Positions 28,649 to 37,189 of a stretch of 64,000 nt of DNA are shown here, piece by piece. The notes under the pieces are model-generated. The model was not told the origin of the DNA and ran no database searches. It worked only from the letters and a program-made list of their open reading frames with translations. Position numbers and translations under genes: made by a program. Source of the DNA: Acinetobacter nosocomialis (GTDB lineage: Bacteria > Pseudomonadota > Gammaproteobacteria > Pseudomonadales > Moraxellaceae); assembly GCA_025736915.1 (NCBI GenBank), contig CP107049.1:2294001-2358000 (forward strand), read 5' to 3'. The stretch's first letter is position 1; the number at the start of each line of letters is the position of its first letter.

Positions 28649-29241
28649 TTTGTGCGCTTCAAATAGCTTTGATGTAAAGGCTCTAATTGCTGATATAAAT
28701 GTTCGAGTAATCCGTCATTAAACACAATGTCATTAGCAAGTTCGCGTTTACGCTCGCGTGGCATTTGTGCGGCAATAATTTTCTGAATTTGTTCTTGGTT
28801 TTGCCCATCTCGCTGGCTTGCACGCTGAATTTGAGTTTGTTCGCTCGCATCAACTAATAAGGTGTGATTAACCAATTCATGCTGGTTGGTTTCAAAAAGA
28901 AGTGGTGAAACTAAAATCACATAGGGACTTTTGGGATTTTGTAGCTGTTGAATAATAGATTGACGGATTGCAGGATGGGTAATTTGTTCAAGTGTGTGGC
29001 GCGCTTCTGGATTTTGGAAAATATATTCACGTAAGGCGCGGCGGTCTAAACTACCATCGGGTTGAAGTACCCAGTCTCCAAAAGTTTGTTGAATTTTTTG
29101 AAGAGCAGGCTGGCCTTTTTCAACTACTTCACGCGCAACAATGTCGGCATCGACGACTTGTATTCCTTGAGACTCAAACCATTGTGTTGCAGCAGATTTT
29201 CCACTGCCAATTCCACCTGTGATTCCCAGAATAAAAGCCAT
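28645..29241 (-). CDS. coaE: Dephospho-CoA kinase
   Basis: 198 residues. P-loop GITGGIGSGKSA (about 6-17), VVDADIVAREV, and the THPAIR and LVSPLLFE motifs are all present, giving the final phosphorylation step of coenzyme A synthesis. The Shine-Dalgarno GGGAGG lies in the end of pilD, whose stop is one base away, so coaE is translated as the last gene of the pilBCD-coaE unit, an arrangement conserved in gamma-proteobacteria. Confidence 0.96.
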   Translation of the reverse strand: MAFILGITGGIGSGKSAATQWFESQGIQVVDADIVAREVVEKGQPALQKIQQTFGDWVLQPDGSLDRRALREYIFQNPEARHTLEQITHPAIRQSIIQQLQNPKSPYVILVSPLLFETNQHELVNHTLLVDASEQTQIQRASQRDGQNQEQIQKIIAAQMPRERKRELANDIVFNDGLLEHLYQQLEPLHQSYLKRTN

Positions 29242-29242
29242 C

Positions 29243-30103
29243 TTAACCTCCCAAATAAATTTTCATAATCTGATCACCCCATAAAAAGGCAACCCAACCA
29301 GCAATGGCAATATATGGCCCAAAAGCAAAAGGCTGATTGTCATTTCTTAATTTTAATAAAATGATGCCAATGATTGCGCCAAGTAACGATGACAATAACA
29401 CAATTAATGGCAGCATCAATGGTCCCATCCATGCACCTAAGGCTGCAAGTAACTTAAAGTCGCCGTAACCCATACCTTCTTTGCCAGTAATCACTTTAAA
29501 GAGGTAATAGACAATCCAAAGACATAGAAAGCCGATAAGGTAGCCCCAAATGGCCGAGTTGGGTGAGGTATAAATATTAAAGGTATTAATACCTAAGCCA
29601 AGGGCAGCTAAAGGTAGGGTAAAGCGATCAGGCAAAAGTTGTGTATCAAAGTCAATAAAGGTGAGGGCAATTAGTATCCATGTGAGGACTAGGCCGAAAA
29701 GCATTTGTACGGTTGGGCCAAACACCATAACCACCACCAGTGAACATAGCATGGTGAGTAGTTCAATCGCTGGATAGCGAATGCTGATCGGGTGCTGACA
29801 GTGTCCACATTTTCCTCTTAGCATTAACCAGCTTATGACAGGAATATTTTGATACCAAGGAATCTGTTGATGACATGAGGGGCATGAGGAAGCAGGTTTG
29901 CTTAATGTCAGTTTTTCATGGTCAATAATCGGTTGTTCTGGATTGAGGAGCATTTGACATTCTTGCTGCCAGTCTTGCTCCATCATCTTTGGAGTGCGAT
30001 AAATCACTACATTTAGAAAGCTACCAATACATAGGCTCACGAGTGCAACAGCAATATAAAGAGCAGTTAAGTTTTGAATAAAATAAGCAATGATTTCTTG
30101 CAT
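29243..30103 (-). CDS. pilD: Type IV prepilin peptidase/N-methyltransferase PilD
   Basis: 286 residues, multi-pass membrane. The N-terminal methyltransferase region has two CxxC pairs (CPSC and CGHC, near residues 74-77 and 99-102). The catalytic aspartates are in FIDFDTQLLPD and GYGDFK. It cleaves and N-methylates prepilins and type II secretion pseudopilins at the inner membrane. It starts on the last base of pilC and ends just before coaE. Confidence 0.96.
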   Translation of the reverse strand: MQEIIAYFIQNLTALYIAVALVSLCIGSFLNVVIYRTPKMMEQDWQQECQMLLNPEQPIIDHEKLTLSKPASSCPSCHQQIPWYQNIPVISWLMLRGKCGHCQHPISIRYPAIELLTMLCSLVVVMVFGPTVQMLFGLVLTWILIALTFIDFDTQLLPDRFTLPLAALGLGINTFNIYTSPNSAIWGYLIGFLCLWIVYYLFKVITGKEGMGYGDFKLLAALGAWMGPLMLPLIVLLSSLLGAIIGIILLKLRNDNQPFAFGPYIAIAGWVAFLWGDQIMKIYLGG

Positions 30104-31329
30104 TATACAACTGAGCCCATTTGGAAAATTGGAAGATACATAGCAATTACTAGACCGCCTACAAGTACTCCTAAAATTGCCATAATTAAAGGTTCCATCA
30201 TAGAAGTTAAACCATCAACGGCATTATCCACTTCATTTTCATAATAAGTGGCAACTTTATCGAGCATGCTGTCTAGTGCACCCGATTCTTCACCAATTGC
30301 CACCATTTGTATAGCCATAGATGGAAAACGATTAGAGACCCGCATAGCAAACTGAAGCTGTTGACCCGTTGCGACATCTTCACGAATTTTCATAACGGCT
30401 TTTTCATAGATGACATTATTGGTTGCACCAGCAGTCGACTCAAGCGCATCAATGAGTGGAACCCCGGCTGCAAATGTTGTGGCAAGCGTACGGCTATAAC
30501 GGGCAATAATTGCTTTATAGACCAAGTCTCCAAAAATAGGTAATTTAAGCGTTAATTTATCCAAGCCATCACGGAACTTTTTACTACGTTTTTTTGCTTC
30601 TAGAAAAGCGACAATAATTGCGCCAAATGCAATAATCATGATGAACCAATATTCTTGCATCCATTTCGACATATTCACGACCATTTGTGTGAATGCTGGT
30701 AATTCTGCTCCAAATGAAGAAAATAGATCCTGAAAAACGGGTACGACTTTAACCATCAAAATAATAGTCACCACAATCGCTACTACAATAACTGTTGCTG
30801 GGTATTTCATTGCTTTCTTGATTTTCTGCTTGAGCAATTCACTTTTTTCTTTGTAAATCGCCACACGGTCCAGCATAGTTTCAAGTGCACCTGATTGTTC
30901 ACCTGACTCTACAAGTGAACAAAACAAGTTATCAAAATGTTGAGGATACTTTCTTAAAGCGGAAGCAAAGGTACTTCCACCTTCAACTTCACCTTTAATA
31001 CCAAGTACTACCTCACGCATAGCTGGGTTTTCCAAACCTTCAGCGACAATTTCAAAGCCTTGTACTAGTGGTACACCGGCTTTCATCATGGTCGCAAGTT
31101 GTCGAGTGAAAATCGTAATATCAAGTGTTGTTACTTTTTTCTTGAATAAACCTTCAAGAATATTTTTACGTTTCTCACGTATGGTTCGAACAGTAACCCC
31201 TTGTTTACGTAAGGTCACTTTAGCTAAAGCCATATTTTTAGCTGGAAGTTCCCCCTTAATTTTTACGCCCTTACGGTCAACCCCTTCATAAGCAAAAGTC
31301 GGCATCATTTGTGCCTTTTTGACAGCCAT
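30103..31329 (-). CDS. pilC: Type IV pilus inner-membrane platform protein PilC
   Basis: 408 residues. Two GspF/PilC repeats (about 75-198 and 278-400), each with a helical cytoplasmic part and a membrane helix pair; FTRQLATMMKAGVPLVQGFEI and YSRTLATTFAAGVPLIDALES are the matching motifs. It anchors the PilB motor and the growing pilus. AAGGAT precedes the ATG, 27 bp after the pilB stop. Confidence 0.96.
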   Translation of the reverse strand: MAVKKAQMMPTFAYEGVDRKGVKIKGELPAKNMALAKVTLRKQGVTVRTIREKRKNILEGLFKKKVTTLDITIFTRQLATMMKAGVPLVQGFEIVAEGLENPAMREVVLGIKGEVEGGSTFASALRKYPQHFDNLFCSLVESGEQSGALETMLDRVAIYKEKSELLKQKIKKAMKYPATVIVVAIVVTIILMVKVVPVFQDLFSSFGAELPAFTQMVVNMSKWMQEYWFIMIIAFGAIIVAFLEAKKRSKKFRDGLDKLTLKLPIFGDLVYKAIIARYSRTLATTFAAGVPLIDALESTAGATNNVIYEKAVMKIREDVATGQQLQFAMRVSNRFPSMAIQMVAIGEESGALDSMLDKVATYYENEVDNAVDGLTSMMEPLIMAILGVLVGGLVIAMYLPIFQMGSVV

Positions 31330-31356
31330 TAGATTATCCTTATTTTAAATAATGTC

Positions 31357-33069
31357 TTATTCACTGGTCACACGGTTAACTTCTTGTAGAGAGGTCACAC
31401 CTTGCATTACCTTTTTTAAACCTGAACGACGTAGATTATTAAACCCCAGTTTTTCAGAAGCAGCCGCGATTTCTAAAGCATTGCCATCTTCCATAATAAT
31501 CTTGGAAATTTCAGGTGTAACTTTCATTACTTCATAAATACCGACACGGCCTTTATAGCCTTCACGACATTCAGAACAACCTACCGGTTGAAAAACGCAA
31601 AAGTCTGGATGTGCTAAGTCTTGTTCAGTAAAACCCATTTCTAATAGGCTTTGTTTAGGAATATCAGCAGGTATTTTGCACTGAGAGCAAAGACGTCGCG
31701 CTAAACGCTGGGCAATAACTAAGTTTACTGATGTTGCAATATTGAAAGAGGGAACCCCCATATTGCGTAGACGGGTTAGTGTTTCTGGAGCACTGTTGGT
31801 ATGTAGCGTCGACATCACCATGTGTCCCGTTTGTGCAGCTTTAATTGCGATTTCTGCTGTTTCCAAGTCACGAATCTCACCCACCATAATAATGTCAGGG
31901 TCTTGACGTAAAAAAGATTTAAGCGCGGCAGCAAAAGTGAGACCTACTTTTGGGTTCACGTTAACCTGATTAATACCTTCAAGATTGATCTCCACTGGAT
32001 CTTCGGCAGTAGAAATATTAGAACTTTCAGTATTTAAAATATTCAAACCTGTATATAAAGATACAGTTTTACCAGAACCTGTTGGACCTGTGATTAAAAG
32101 CATGCCCTGTGGTTTATCTAAAGCTTCCATAAATAAAGCTTTTTGTTCTTCTTCGTATCCTAATGCGTCAATTCCCAGCATTGCACTTGATGGGTCAAGA
32201 ATACGAAGAACTAACTTTTCACCAAATAAGGTCGGAAGAGAGTTCACACGGAAATCAATTGCTTTGGTCTTTGATAGTTTGAGTTTGATACGACCATCTT
32301 GTGGAACACGTTTTTCGGAAATGTCCATTTGAGACATTACTTTTAAACGTGATGCCAAACGGTTCGCAAGCTGTAAAGGTGGATTGGCAATTTGACGTAA
32401 CACACCATCGACACGATAACGTACCCGATATGACTTTTCATACGGTTCAAAATGTAAATCTGAAGCACCCATACGAATGGCATCAATGAGCAACTTATTA
32501 ATATATTTAACAATAGGTGCTTCATCACCTTGTGGCGTTTCTTCTTCATCCTCTTGAGTGGTAGGGCCATCAAGACTGACATCAAGATCAAACTCTTCAT
32601 CATTAAAGTCAAAGCTGCTTTCTTCTGCAAAATGCTGACCTAAAACTTTTTCTAGTTTATGGTGCTCGACAATGACAGGCTCAACCATCAGTTTGCTGTT
32701 AAAACGGATCGCATCAATCGCTTCAATATTGCTTGGATTGCTGGTCGCGACATATAAAATTTGCCCTCTTTGAATAAGGGGCAAAATTCGATGTTTTAAA
32801 ATCAGTTTTTGATCGACCAGATCTTTAGGAATCTGAGATGTGTCATATACATCAAGATCAAAATATGGTTCAGCAAACTCAGCAGAGATTGTTTCAGCCA
32901 ATAAAGAAGGGGAGAGATGAACCTCTTCAATTAAATATGCGACTGTATCCTGCTTAGCTCTCTTTGCTGCATCTAATGCATTTTGCATGGTCGCTGCCGA
33001 CACATGCTTTTCTTCGACTAAACGCCGAAAAAACCCCGTAAATTTTGGAGATGTATGTAATGCTGACAT
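31357..33069 (-). CDS. pilB: Type IV pilus assembly ATPase PilB
   Basis: 570 residues. N-terminal MshEN-type domain (about 20-150), then the secretion ATPase core with Walker A GPTGSGKT near 330, Walker B MVGEIRDLETAE with the catalytic Glu, and His-box motifs (TGHMVMSTLHTNSA). Four cysteines C-x2-C ... C-x2-C (CSQCK and CSECREGYKGRVGIYE) form the expected zinc site. It powers pilus extension, used for twitching motility and DNA uptake in this genus. First gene of pilB-pilC-pilD-coaE. Confidence 0.97.
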   Translation of the reverse strand: MSALHTSPKFTGFFRRLVEEKHVSAATMQNALDAAKRAKQDTVAYLIEEVHLSPSLLAETISAEFAEPYFDLDVYDTSQIPKDLVDQKLILKHRILPLIQRGQILYVATSNPSNIEAIDAIRFNSKLMVEPVIVEHHKLEKVLGQHFAEESSFDFNDEEFDLDVSLDGPTTQEDEEETPQGDEAPIVKYINKLLIDAIRMGASDLHFEPYEKSYRVRYRVDGVLRQIANPPLQLANRLASRLKVMSQMDISEKRVPQDGRIKLKLSKTKAIDFRVNSLPTLFGEKLVLRILDPSSAMLGIDALGYEEEQKALFMEALDKPQGMLLITGPTGSGKTVSLYTGLNILNTESSNISTAEDPVEINLEGINQVNVNPKVGLTFAAALKSFLRQDPDIIMVGEIRDLETAEIAIKAAQTGHMVMSTLHTNSAPETLTRLRNMGVPSFNIATSVNLVIAQRLARRLCSQCKIPADIPKQSLLEMGFTEQDLAHPDFCVFQPVGCSECREGYKGRVGIYEVMKVTPEISKIIMEDGNALEIAAASEKLGFNNLRRSGLKKVMQGVTSLQEVNRVTSE

Positions 33070-33322
33070 CTGCCTGCCTATGCTAATGTGTTTATAATTG
33101 GTATATGAAAAATTATACTTTTGTTATGTAAAATTACTACCTTATAAAATGTTGCTCTAGTCCTACTCAGACTGTTAAAGCTTGAACCAGTCGAAGTTTT
33201 TATAGATTAATTTTTAGAATGTTTAAGTTTGAATCCTTATAAAGTTTTTTTAATTTCAAAGAGTAGAAAAGATATAAGTAATCCCATTAAAGAAAAGTAT
33301 CTGAAATTTGTATAAATGCGTG

Positions 33323-33328
33323 TAGAAT
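33323..33328 (+). promoter_or_regulatory. Possible -10 element of tpiA
   Basis: TAGAAT lies 31 bases before the tpiA ATG within a 289-bp divergent region. A matching -35 at 17 bp is poor (TCTGAA), so the assignment is weak. Confidence 0.3.
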
Positions 33329-33358
33329 GTGCTGCATTTTTGATGAAAGGTGAGCAGT

Positions 33359-34153
33359 ATGTCGGGTACGACGATTACGCCTTGGGTAGTTGGCAACTGG
33401 AAAATGAATCCAATGCGTGCTAACGCCAACCAACTTATAGAAGAATTTAAACAATTATTGCAACAAAACCAAATTGCAGATGAAAGCTGCCATGTGGGCG
33501 TTGCCCCTGTTTCTATTGCACTTACAACAGTACAGGCGCAATTGCAGGATGCTGCAAGAACAGTATATACAGTTGCGCAGGATGTATCGCGTGTTGCAGG
33601 TACAGGTGCTTATACTGGTGAAGTTAGTGCAGAATTATTAAAAGATAGCCAAATTAATTTCGTACTGGTCGGGCATTCTGAACGCCGTGATATTTTTGGC
33701 GACAACGTTGAAATTTTGAAGGCGAAACTCCAAAATGCATTAAATGCGGGTTTGACTGTCATTTATTGTGTGGGTGAAAGTCTTGAACAGCGTGAGCAAG
33801 GCCATGCAGAGCAAGTTGTTTTACAGCAAATTTGCGATATTGCACCTGTGGTTACTGCTGAACAATGGCAAAACCAAGTCGTGATTGCTTATGAACCTAT
33901 TTGGGCAATTGGTACAGGTAAAACAGCTTCTCCACAAGATGCACAAGCGATGCACGCTAAAATTCGTGAAGGCTTATGTCAGCTTACTTCAGCGGGTTCA
34001 GATATTGCTATTTTATATGGTGGTAGTGTAAAAGCTGAAAATGCTGTTGAATTAGCTGCATGTCCAGACATTAATGGTGCGTTGGTCGGCGGTGCTTCAT
34101 TAAATGCAGCATCTTTTTATCAAATTGTACAAGCCTTCGCGCAAAGCAAATAA
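33359..34153 (+). CDS. tpiA: Triosephosphate isomerase
   Basis: 264 residues from ATG 33359, five bases after AGGTGA; the in-frame GTG at 33350 overlaps that site. It interconverts dihydroxyacetone phosphate and glyceraldehyde 3-phosphate. GNWKMN (catalytic Lys), LVGHSERR (His) and [13 protein letters not shown] (Glu) are all present, as is the phosphate loop LYGGSVK. It lies 12 bp upstream of secG, the usual tpiA-secG pair. Confidence 0.97.
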   Translation: MSGTTITPWVVGNWKMNPMRANANQLIEEFKQLLQQNQIADESCHVGVAPVSIALTTVQAQLQDAARTVYTVAQDVSRVAGTGAYTGEVSAELLKDSQINFVLVGHSERRDIFGDNVEILKAKLQNALNAGLTVIYCVGESLEQREQGHAEQVVLQQICDIAPVVTAEQWQNQVVIAYEPIWAIGTGKTASPQDAQAMHAKIREGLCQLTSAGSDIAILYGGSVKAENAVELAACPDINGALVGGASLNAASFYQIVQAFAQSK

Positions 34154-34165
34154 CGAGGATAGGGT

Positions 34166-34495
34166 ATGCACTCTTTTGTACTTGTTGTACATATTATTTT
34201 AGCTGTACTGATGATTGCATTGATTTTAGTGCAACACGGTAAAGGCGCAGATGCTGGTGCTTCTTTTGGCGGCGGCGGTGCAGCAACTGTATTTGGTGCA
34301 TCGGGTTCGGGTAATTTCCTTACTCGCTTGACTGCTGTTTTAACTGCATTGTTCTTTGTAACGAGTTTAACTCTTGCTGTTTTTGCGAAAAAACAGACGA
34401 CGGAAGCATATAGCTTGAAAACTGTACAAACAACAGCACCAGCTCAAACAACATCGCCTGAAACTTCACCAAATGCACCAAAAACGGGTCAATAA
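34166..34495 (+). CDS. secG: Preprotein translocase subunit SecG
   Basis: 109 residues. Two transmembrane helices (about 4-22 and 52-72) are separated by the glycine-rich cytoplasmic loop (ADAGASFGGGGAATVFGASG). It assists SecYEG protein translocation. The C-terminal tail is a Thr/Pro/Ser-rich periplasmic extension. No terminator follows before the tRNA-Leu gene 56 bp downstream, so read-through into the tRNAs is possible. Confidence 0.95.
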   Translation: MHSFVLVVHIILAVLMIALILVQHGKGADAGASFGGGGAATVFGASGSGNFLTRLTAVLTALFFVTSLTLAVFAKKQTTEAYSLKTVQTTAPAQTTSPETSPNAPKTGQ

Positions 34496-34551
34496 TTCGA
34501 AATAGGGCTTTCCTTTTGCAGTGGGAAGGACTAGAATGCGTCCCACAAGCT

Positions 34552-34636
34552 GCGGTGGTGGTGGAATTGGTAGACACGCTACCTTGAGGTGGTAGTGCCT
34601 TCGGGCGTGGGGGTTCAAGTCCCCCCTTCCGCACCA
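34552..34636 (+). tRNA. tRNA-Leu (anticodon GAG)
   Basis: 85 nt with encoded CCA. The D-arm GGTGGAATTGGTAGACACGC, anticodon loop TTGAGGT with GAG, a type II variable arm (TGCCTTCGGGCGT) and the T-arm GGGGGTTCAAGTCCCCC are clear. The acceptor stem pairs GCGGTGG with CTTCCGC and carries a U5-U68 mismatch. Confidence 0.95.
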
Positions 34637-34674
34637 ACTTTGAACCAGAAAGTTGAGTGCAAGCAGTTTATTGA

Positions 34675-34751
<77 letters not shown>

Positions 34752-34799
34752 ATTTGATTAAGGTGCAACTTAATCAAGCGAATATTAGATAAGTTTACA

Positions 34800-34827
34800 T
34801 TGACTTTTTTCGATATTTGTATATAAT
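34800..34827 (+). promoter_or_regulatory. Promoter before the second initiator tRNA
   Basis: TTGACT (34800-34805) and TATAAT (34822-34827) are 16 bp apart, 13 bases before the mature tRNA 5' end. This gives copy 2 its own strong promoter, independent of read-through from secG. Confidence 0.75.
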
Positions 34828-34840
34828 TTTTGCACGTTGA

Positions 34841-34917
<77 letters not shown>

Positions 34918-34928
34918 AGTTTCTTAAA

Positions 34929-34956
34929 AGAGGCTCACAGACAGGTGGGCCTTTTT
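34929..34956 (+). terminator. Terminator after the tRNA cluster
   Basis: AGGCTCAC and GTGGGCCT form an 8-bp stem with one G-T pair, followed by TTTT, just after the second initiator tRNA. Confidence 0.7.
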
Positions 34957-34986
34957 GCACAGTGGACTATTGTTTTCTGTGCTACA

Positions 34987-35011
34987 TAGGGGCGATTAAC
35001 GCCCTTTTTTA
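34987..35011 (+). terminator. Second terminator before the rimP promoter
   Basis: GGGCG - ATTAA - CGCCC followed by six T. Together with the preceding hairpin it insulates the rimP operon from tRNA transcription. Confidence 0.78.
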
Positions 35012-35049
35012 TTGGTTATCGTATCGCTATCGTGTAGTGTCGACATCAA

Positions 35050-35078
35050 TTGGTCAAATAGTCATGCTTCACTATAGT
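35050..35078 (+). promoter_or_regulatory. Promoter of the rimP-nusA-infB-rbfA operon
   Basis: TTGGTC (35050-35055) and TATAGT (35073-35078) are separated by 17 bp, 55 bases before the rimP ATG. A short hairpin (TCGGTT - AAAAC - AACCGA, 35088-35104) lies in the leader. Confidence 0.65.
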
Positions 35079-35132
35079 AGGTCTGTGTCGGTTAAAACAA
35101 CCGATTGAATCGCACGAGAATGACGAGAGTAA

Positions 35133-35657
35133 ATGAAATTATCAAATAAATCCCAAGCATTGTATGACATGATTGCTCCAGCAGTGCAGGCATGTGGTGT
35201 TGACTTGTGGGGAATCGAATTCCTTCCACAAGGTAAACGTTCATTATTGCGTATTTATATCGATAGACCGGTTGATGAAAATGCTGAACCAGTGATTAAT
35301 GAAGATGGTGAAGTAGAACAAGGTCGTGGTATTGGCGTACAAGATTGTGTACGAGTTACACAGCAAGTCGGTGCGATGTTGGATGTTCATGATCCGATTT
35401 CAGGTGAGTATTCTTTAGAAGTTTCTTCACCAGGTTGGGATCGCCCATTTTTTCAACTCGAACAATTGCAAAGTTACATTGGACAACAAGTTGCTTTGCG
35501 TTTAATTGCAGCAGTAGAAAATCGCCGTAAATTTCAAGCAAAACTCCTTGCTGTAGACCTTGAAAATGAAGAGATTCAGGTTGAAGTTGAAGGAAAGCAT
35601 GTGCTTGATATCGACAGCAACAATATCGATAAAGCAAACTTGATCTATCAAGATTAA
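35133..35657 (+). CDS. rimP: Ribosome maturation factor RimP
   Basis: 174 residues, needed for 30S subunit maturation. The N-terminal alpha/beta domain (about 10-95, with VDLWGIEF and LRIYIDR) and the C-terminal SH3-like domain (about 100-174, with [13 protein letters not shown]) match the family. An acidic loop ([18 protein letters not shown]) near residues 49-66 lengthens the N-terminal domain relative to E. coli. First gene of the rimP-nusA-infB-rbfA operon. Confidence 0.96.
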   Translation: MKLSNKSQALYDMIAPAVQACGVDLWGIEFLPQGKRSLLRIYIDRPVDENAEPVINEDGEVEQGRGIGVQDCVRVTQQVGAMLDVHDPISGEYSLEVSSPGWDRPFFQLEQLQSYIGQQVALRLIAAVENRRKFQAKLLAVDLENEEIQVEVEGKHVLDIDSNNIDKANLIYQD

Positions 35658-35694
35658 ATTTATTTAAATTATATAAGAAATCGGTAGGTGACTT

Positions 35695-37179
35695 ATGGGC
35701 CGCGAAATTCTTACCGTTGTAGAAACGGTTAGTAATGAAAAAGGTGTTAGTCGTGAAGCGATCTTCGAGGCTTTAGAACAAGCTTTAGTTGCTGCAACGA
35801 AGAAAAGATTTTACGAAGGTACGCATGCTGAAGAAGCTCAGCTTCGTGTAGAGATTGATCGTAAAACTGGTGATTACCGTACGTTCCGTCAATGGACTGT
35901 AGTGGCAGATGAAGATCATGAAATGCCAGCTTGCCAAGATGCGATTTCTGATGTTGATCCATCTAAATGGTCAATTGGTGACGTGCGTGAACTCGAAGTA
36001 GAATCTATTGAGTTCGGTCGTATTGCTGCACAAATTGCAAAACAAGTTATCGTACAAAAAATCCGTGAAGCTGAGCGTGCTTTAGTTGCTGATGCATACG
36101 AATCTAAAGTGGGTGAGTTGATCTACGGTGAAGTGAAAAAACAAACCAAAGATGGCTTTATCATTGACTTGGGTGATAACGCAGAAGCTTATCTTGCTCG
36201 CGAAGAAATGATTCCTAAAGAAATCCTTCGTCCAAAGCAACGTGTAAACGCTATCTTATATAATGTTAACCGTGAAGGTCGTGGCGCTCAGTTGTTGTTA
36301 TCACGCGCTAAGCCTGAAATGTTAATTGCTTTGATGAAAAAAGAAATTCCTGAAATTTCTGAAGAAATTATTGAAATTAAAGCAGCAGCACGCCAACCGG
36401 GTGTTCGTGCTAAAATTGCAGTGAAAACAAATGATCACCGTATTGATCCTGTAGGTGCATGTATTGGTATGCGTGGTACGCGTATTCAAGCCGTACAACA
36501 AGAGTTAAACGGTGAACGTATTGATGTAGTGGTCTGGTCTGATGATCCAGCTCAATACATTGCTAGCGCATTAGAACCAGCTGATGTTTCAGGCATCGTG
36601 CTTGATGAAGATGCAAGAAGTGCCGATATTATTTTTGCAACCAGCGATCAATTAGCTCGTGCGATTGGCTCTCAAGGTCAAAACGTTCGTTTAGCTTCTG
36701 ATTTAACTGGCTACAAACTCGACATGATGCTTGAAGAAGAGTATCGTGCTCGTCAGCAAAATGAAGCTCAGCAATATCTCGACATGTTTGTATCACGTTT
36801 AGATATTGAAGAAGATTTAGCAATGGCATTGGTAGAAATGGGCTTCACTTCTTTAGAAGAGATTGCTTATGTTCCTGCTGAAACTTTTGACGAAATTGAG
36901 CTTGATGCTGAATTAGTTGAGTTATTGCAAAGTCGTGCAAAAGAAGCAGCTCTTACTGATGCTTTGAAACAGCAAGAAAATATTCAAGAACCGAGCGCAG
37001 ACCTTCTCACAATGGAAGGCATGACTTCTGAGATCGCTTACTCGCTTGCCGCTCGCGGTATTATTACCGTTGATGATTTGGCAGATCAGGCTACTGACGA
37101 TATCTCTGATATTGAAGGTCTTGGTCATGAAAAAGCTGGTCAATTGATCATGAAAGCTCGCGAATCATGGTTTAACTAG
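35695..37179 (+). CDS. nusA: Transcription termination/antitermination factor NusA
   Basis: 494 residues. Domains in order: N-terminal RNA-polymerase-binding domain (1-130), S1 (about 137-200), KH1 and KH2 (about 210-345, with GACIGMRGTRIQ and AIGSQGQNVRLAS), then two acidic helix-hairpin-helix repeats (about 365-425 and 440-494) as in E. coli. It controls pausing, termination and antitermination. It lies 37 bp after rimP, with GTAGGTG before its ATG. Confidence 0.97.
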   Translation: MGREILTVVETVSNEKGVSREAIFEALEQALVAATKKRFYEGTHAEEAQLRVEIDRKTGDYRTFRQWTVVADEDHEMPACQDAISDVDPSKWSIGDVRELEVESIEFGRIAAQIAKQVIVQKIREAERALVADAYESKVGELIYGEVKKQTKDGFIIDLGDNAEAYLAREEMIPKEILRPKQRVNAILYNVNREGRGAQLLLSRAKPEMLIALMKKEIPEISEEIIEIKAAARQPGVRAKIAVKTNDHRIDPVGACIGMRGTRIQAVQQELNGERIDVVVWSDDPAQYIASALEPADVSGIVLDEDARSADIIFATSDQLARAIGSQGQNVRLASDLTGYKLDMMLEEEYRARQQNEAQQYLDMFVSRLDIEEDLAMALVEMGFTSLEEIAYVPAETFDEIELDAELVELLQSRAKEAALTDALKQQENIQEPSADLLTMEGMTSEIAYSLAARGIITVDDLADQATDDISDIEGLGHEKAGQLIMKARESWFN

Positions 37180-37189
37180 GAGATGAAAT

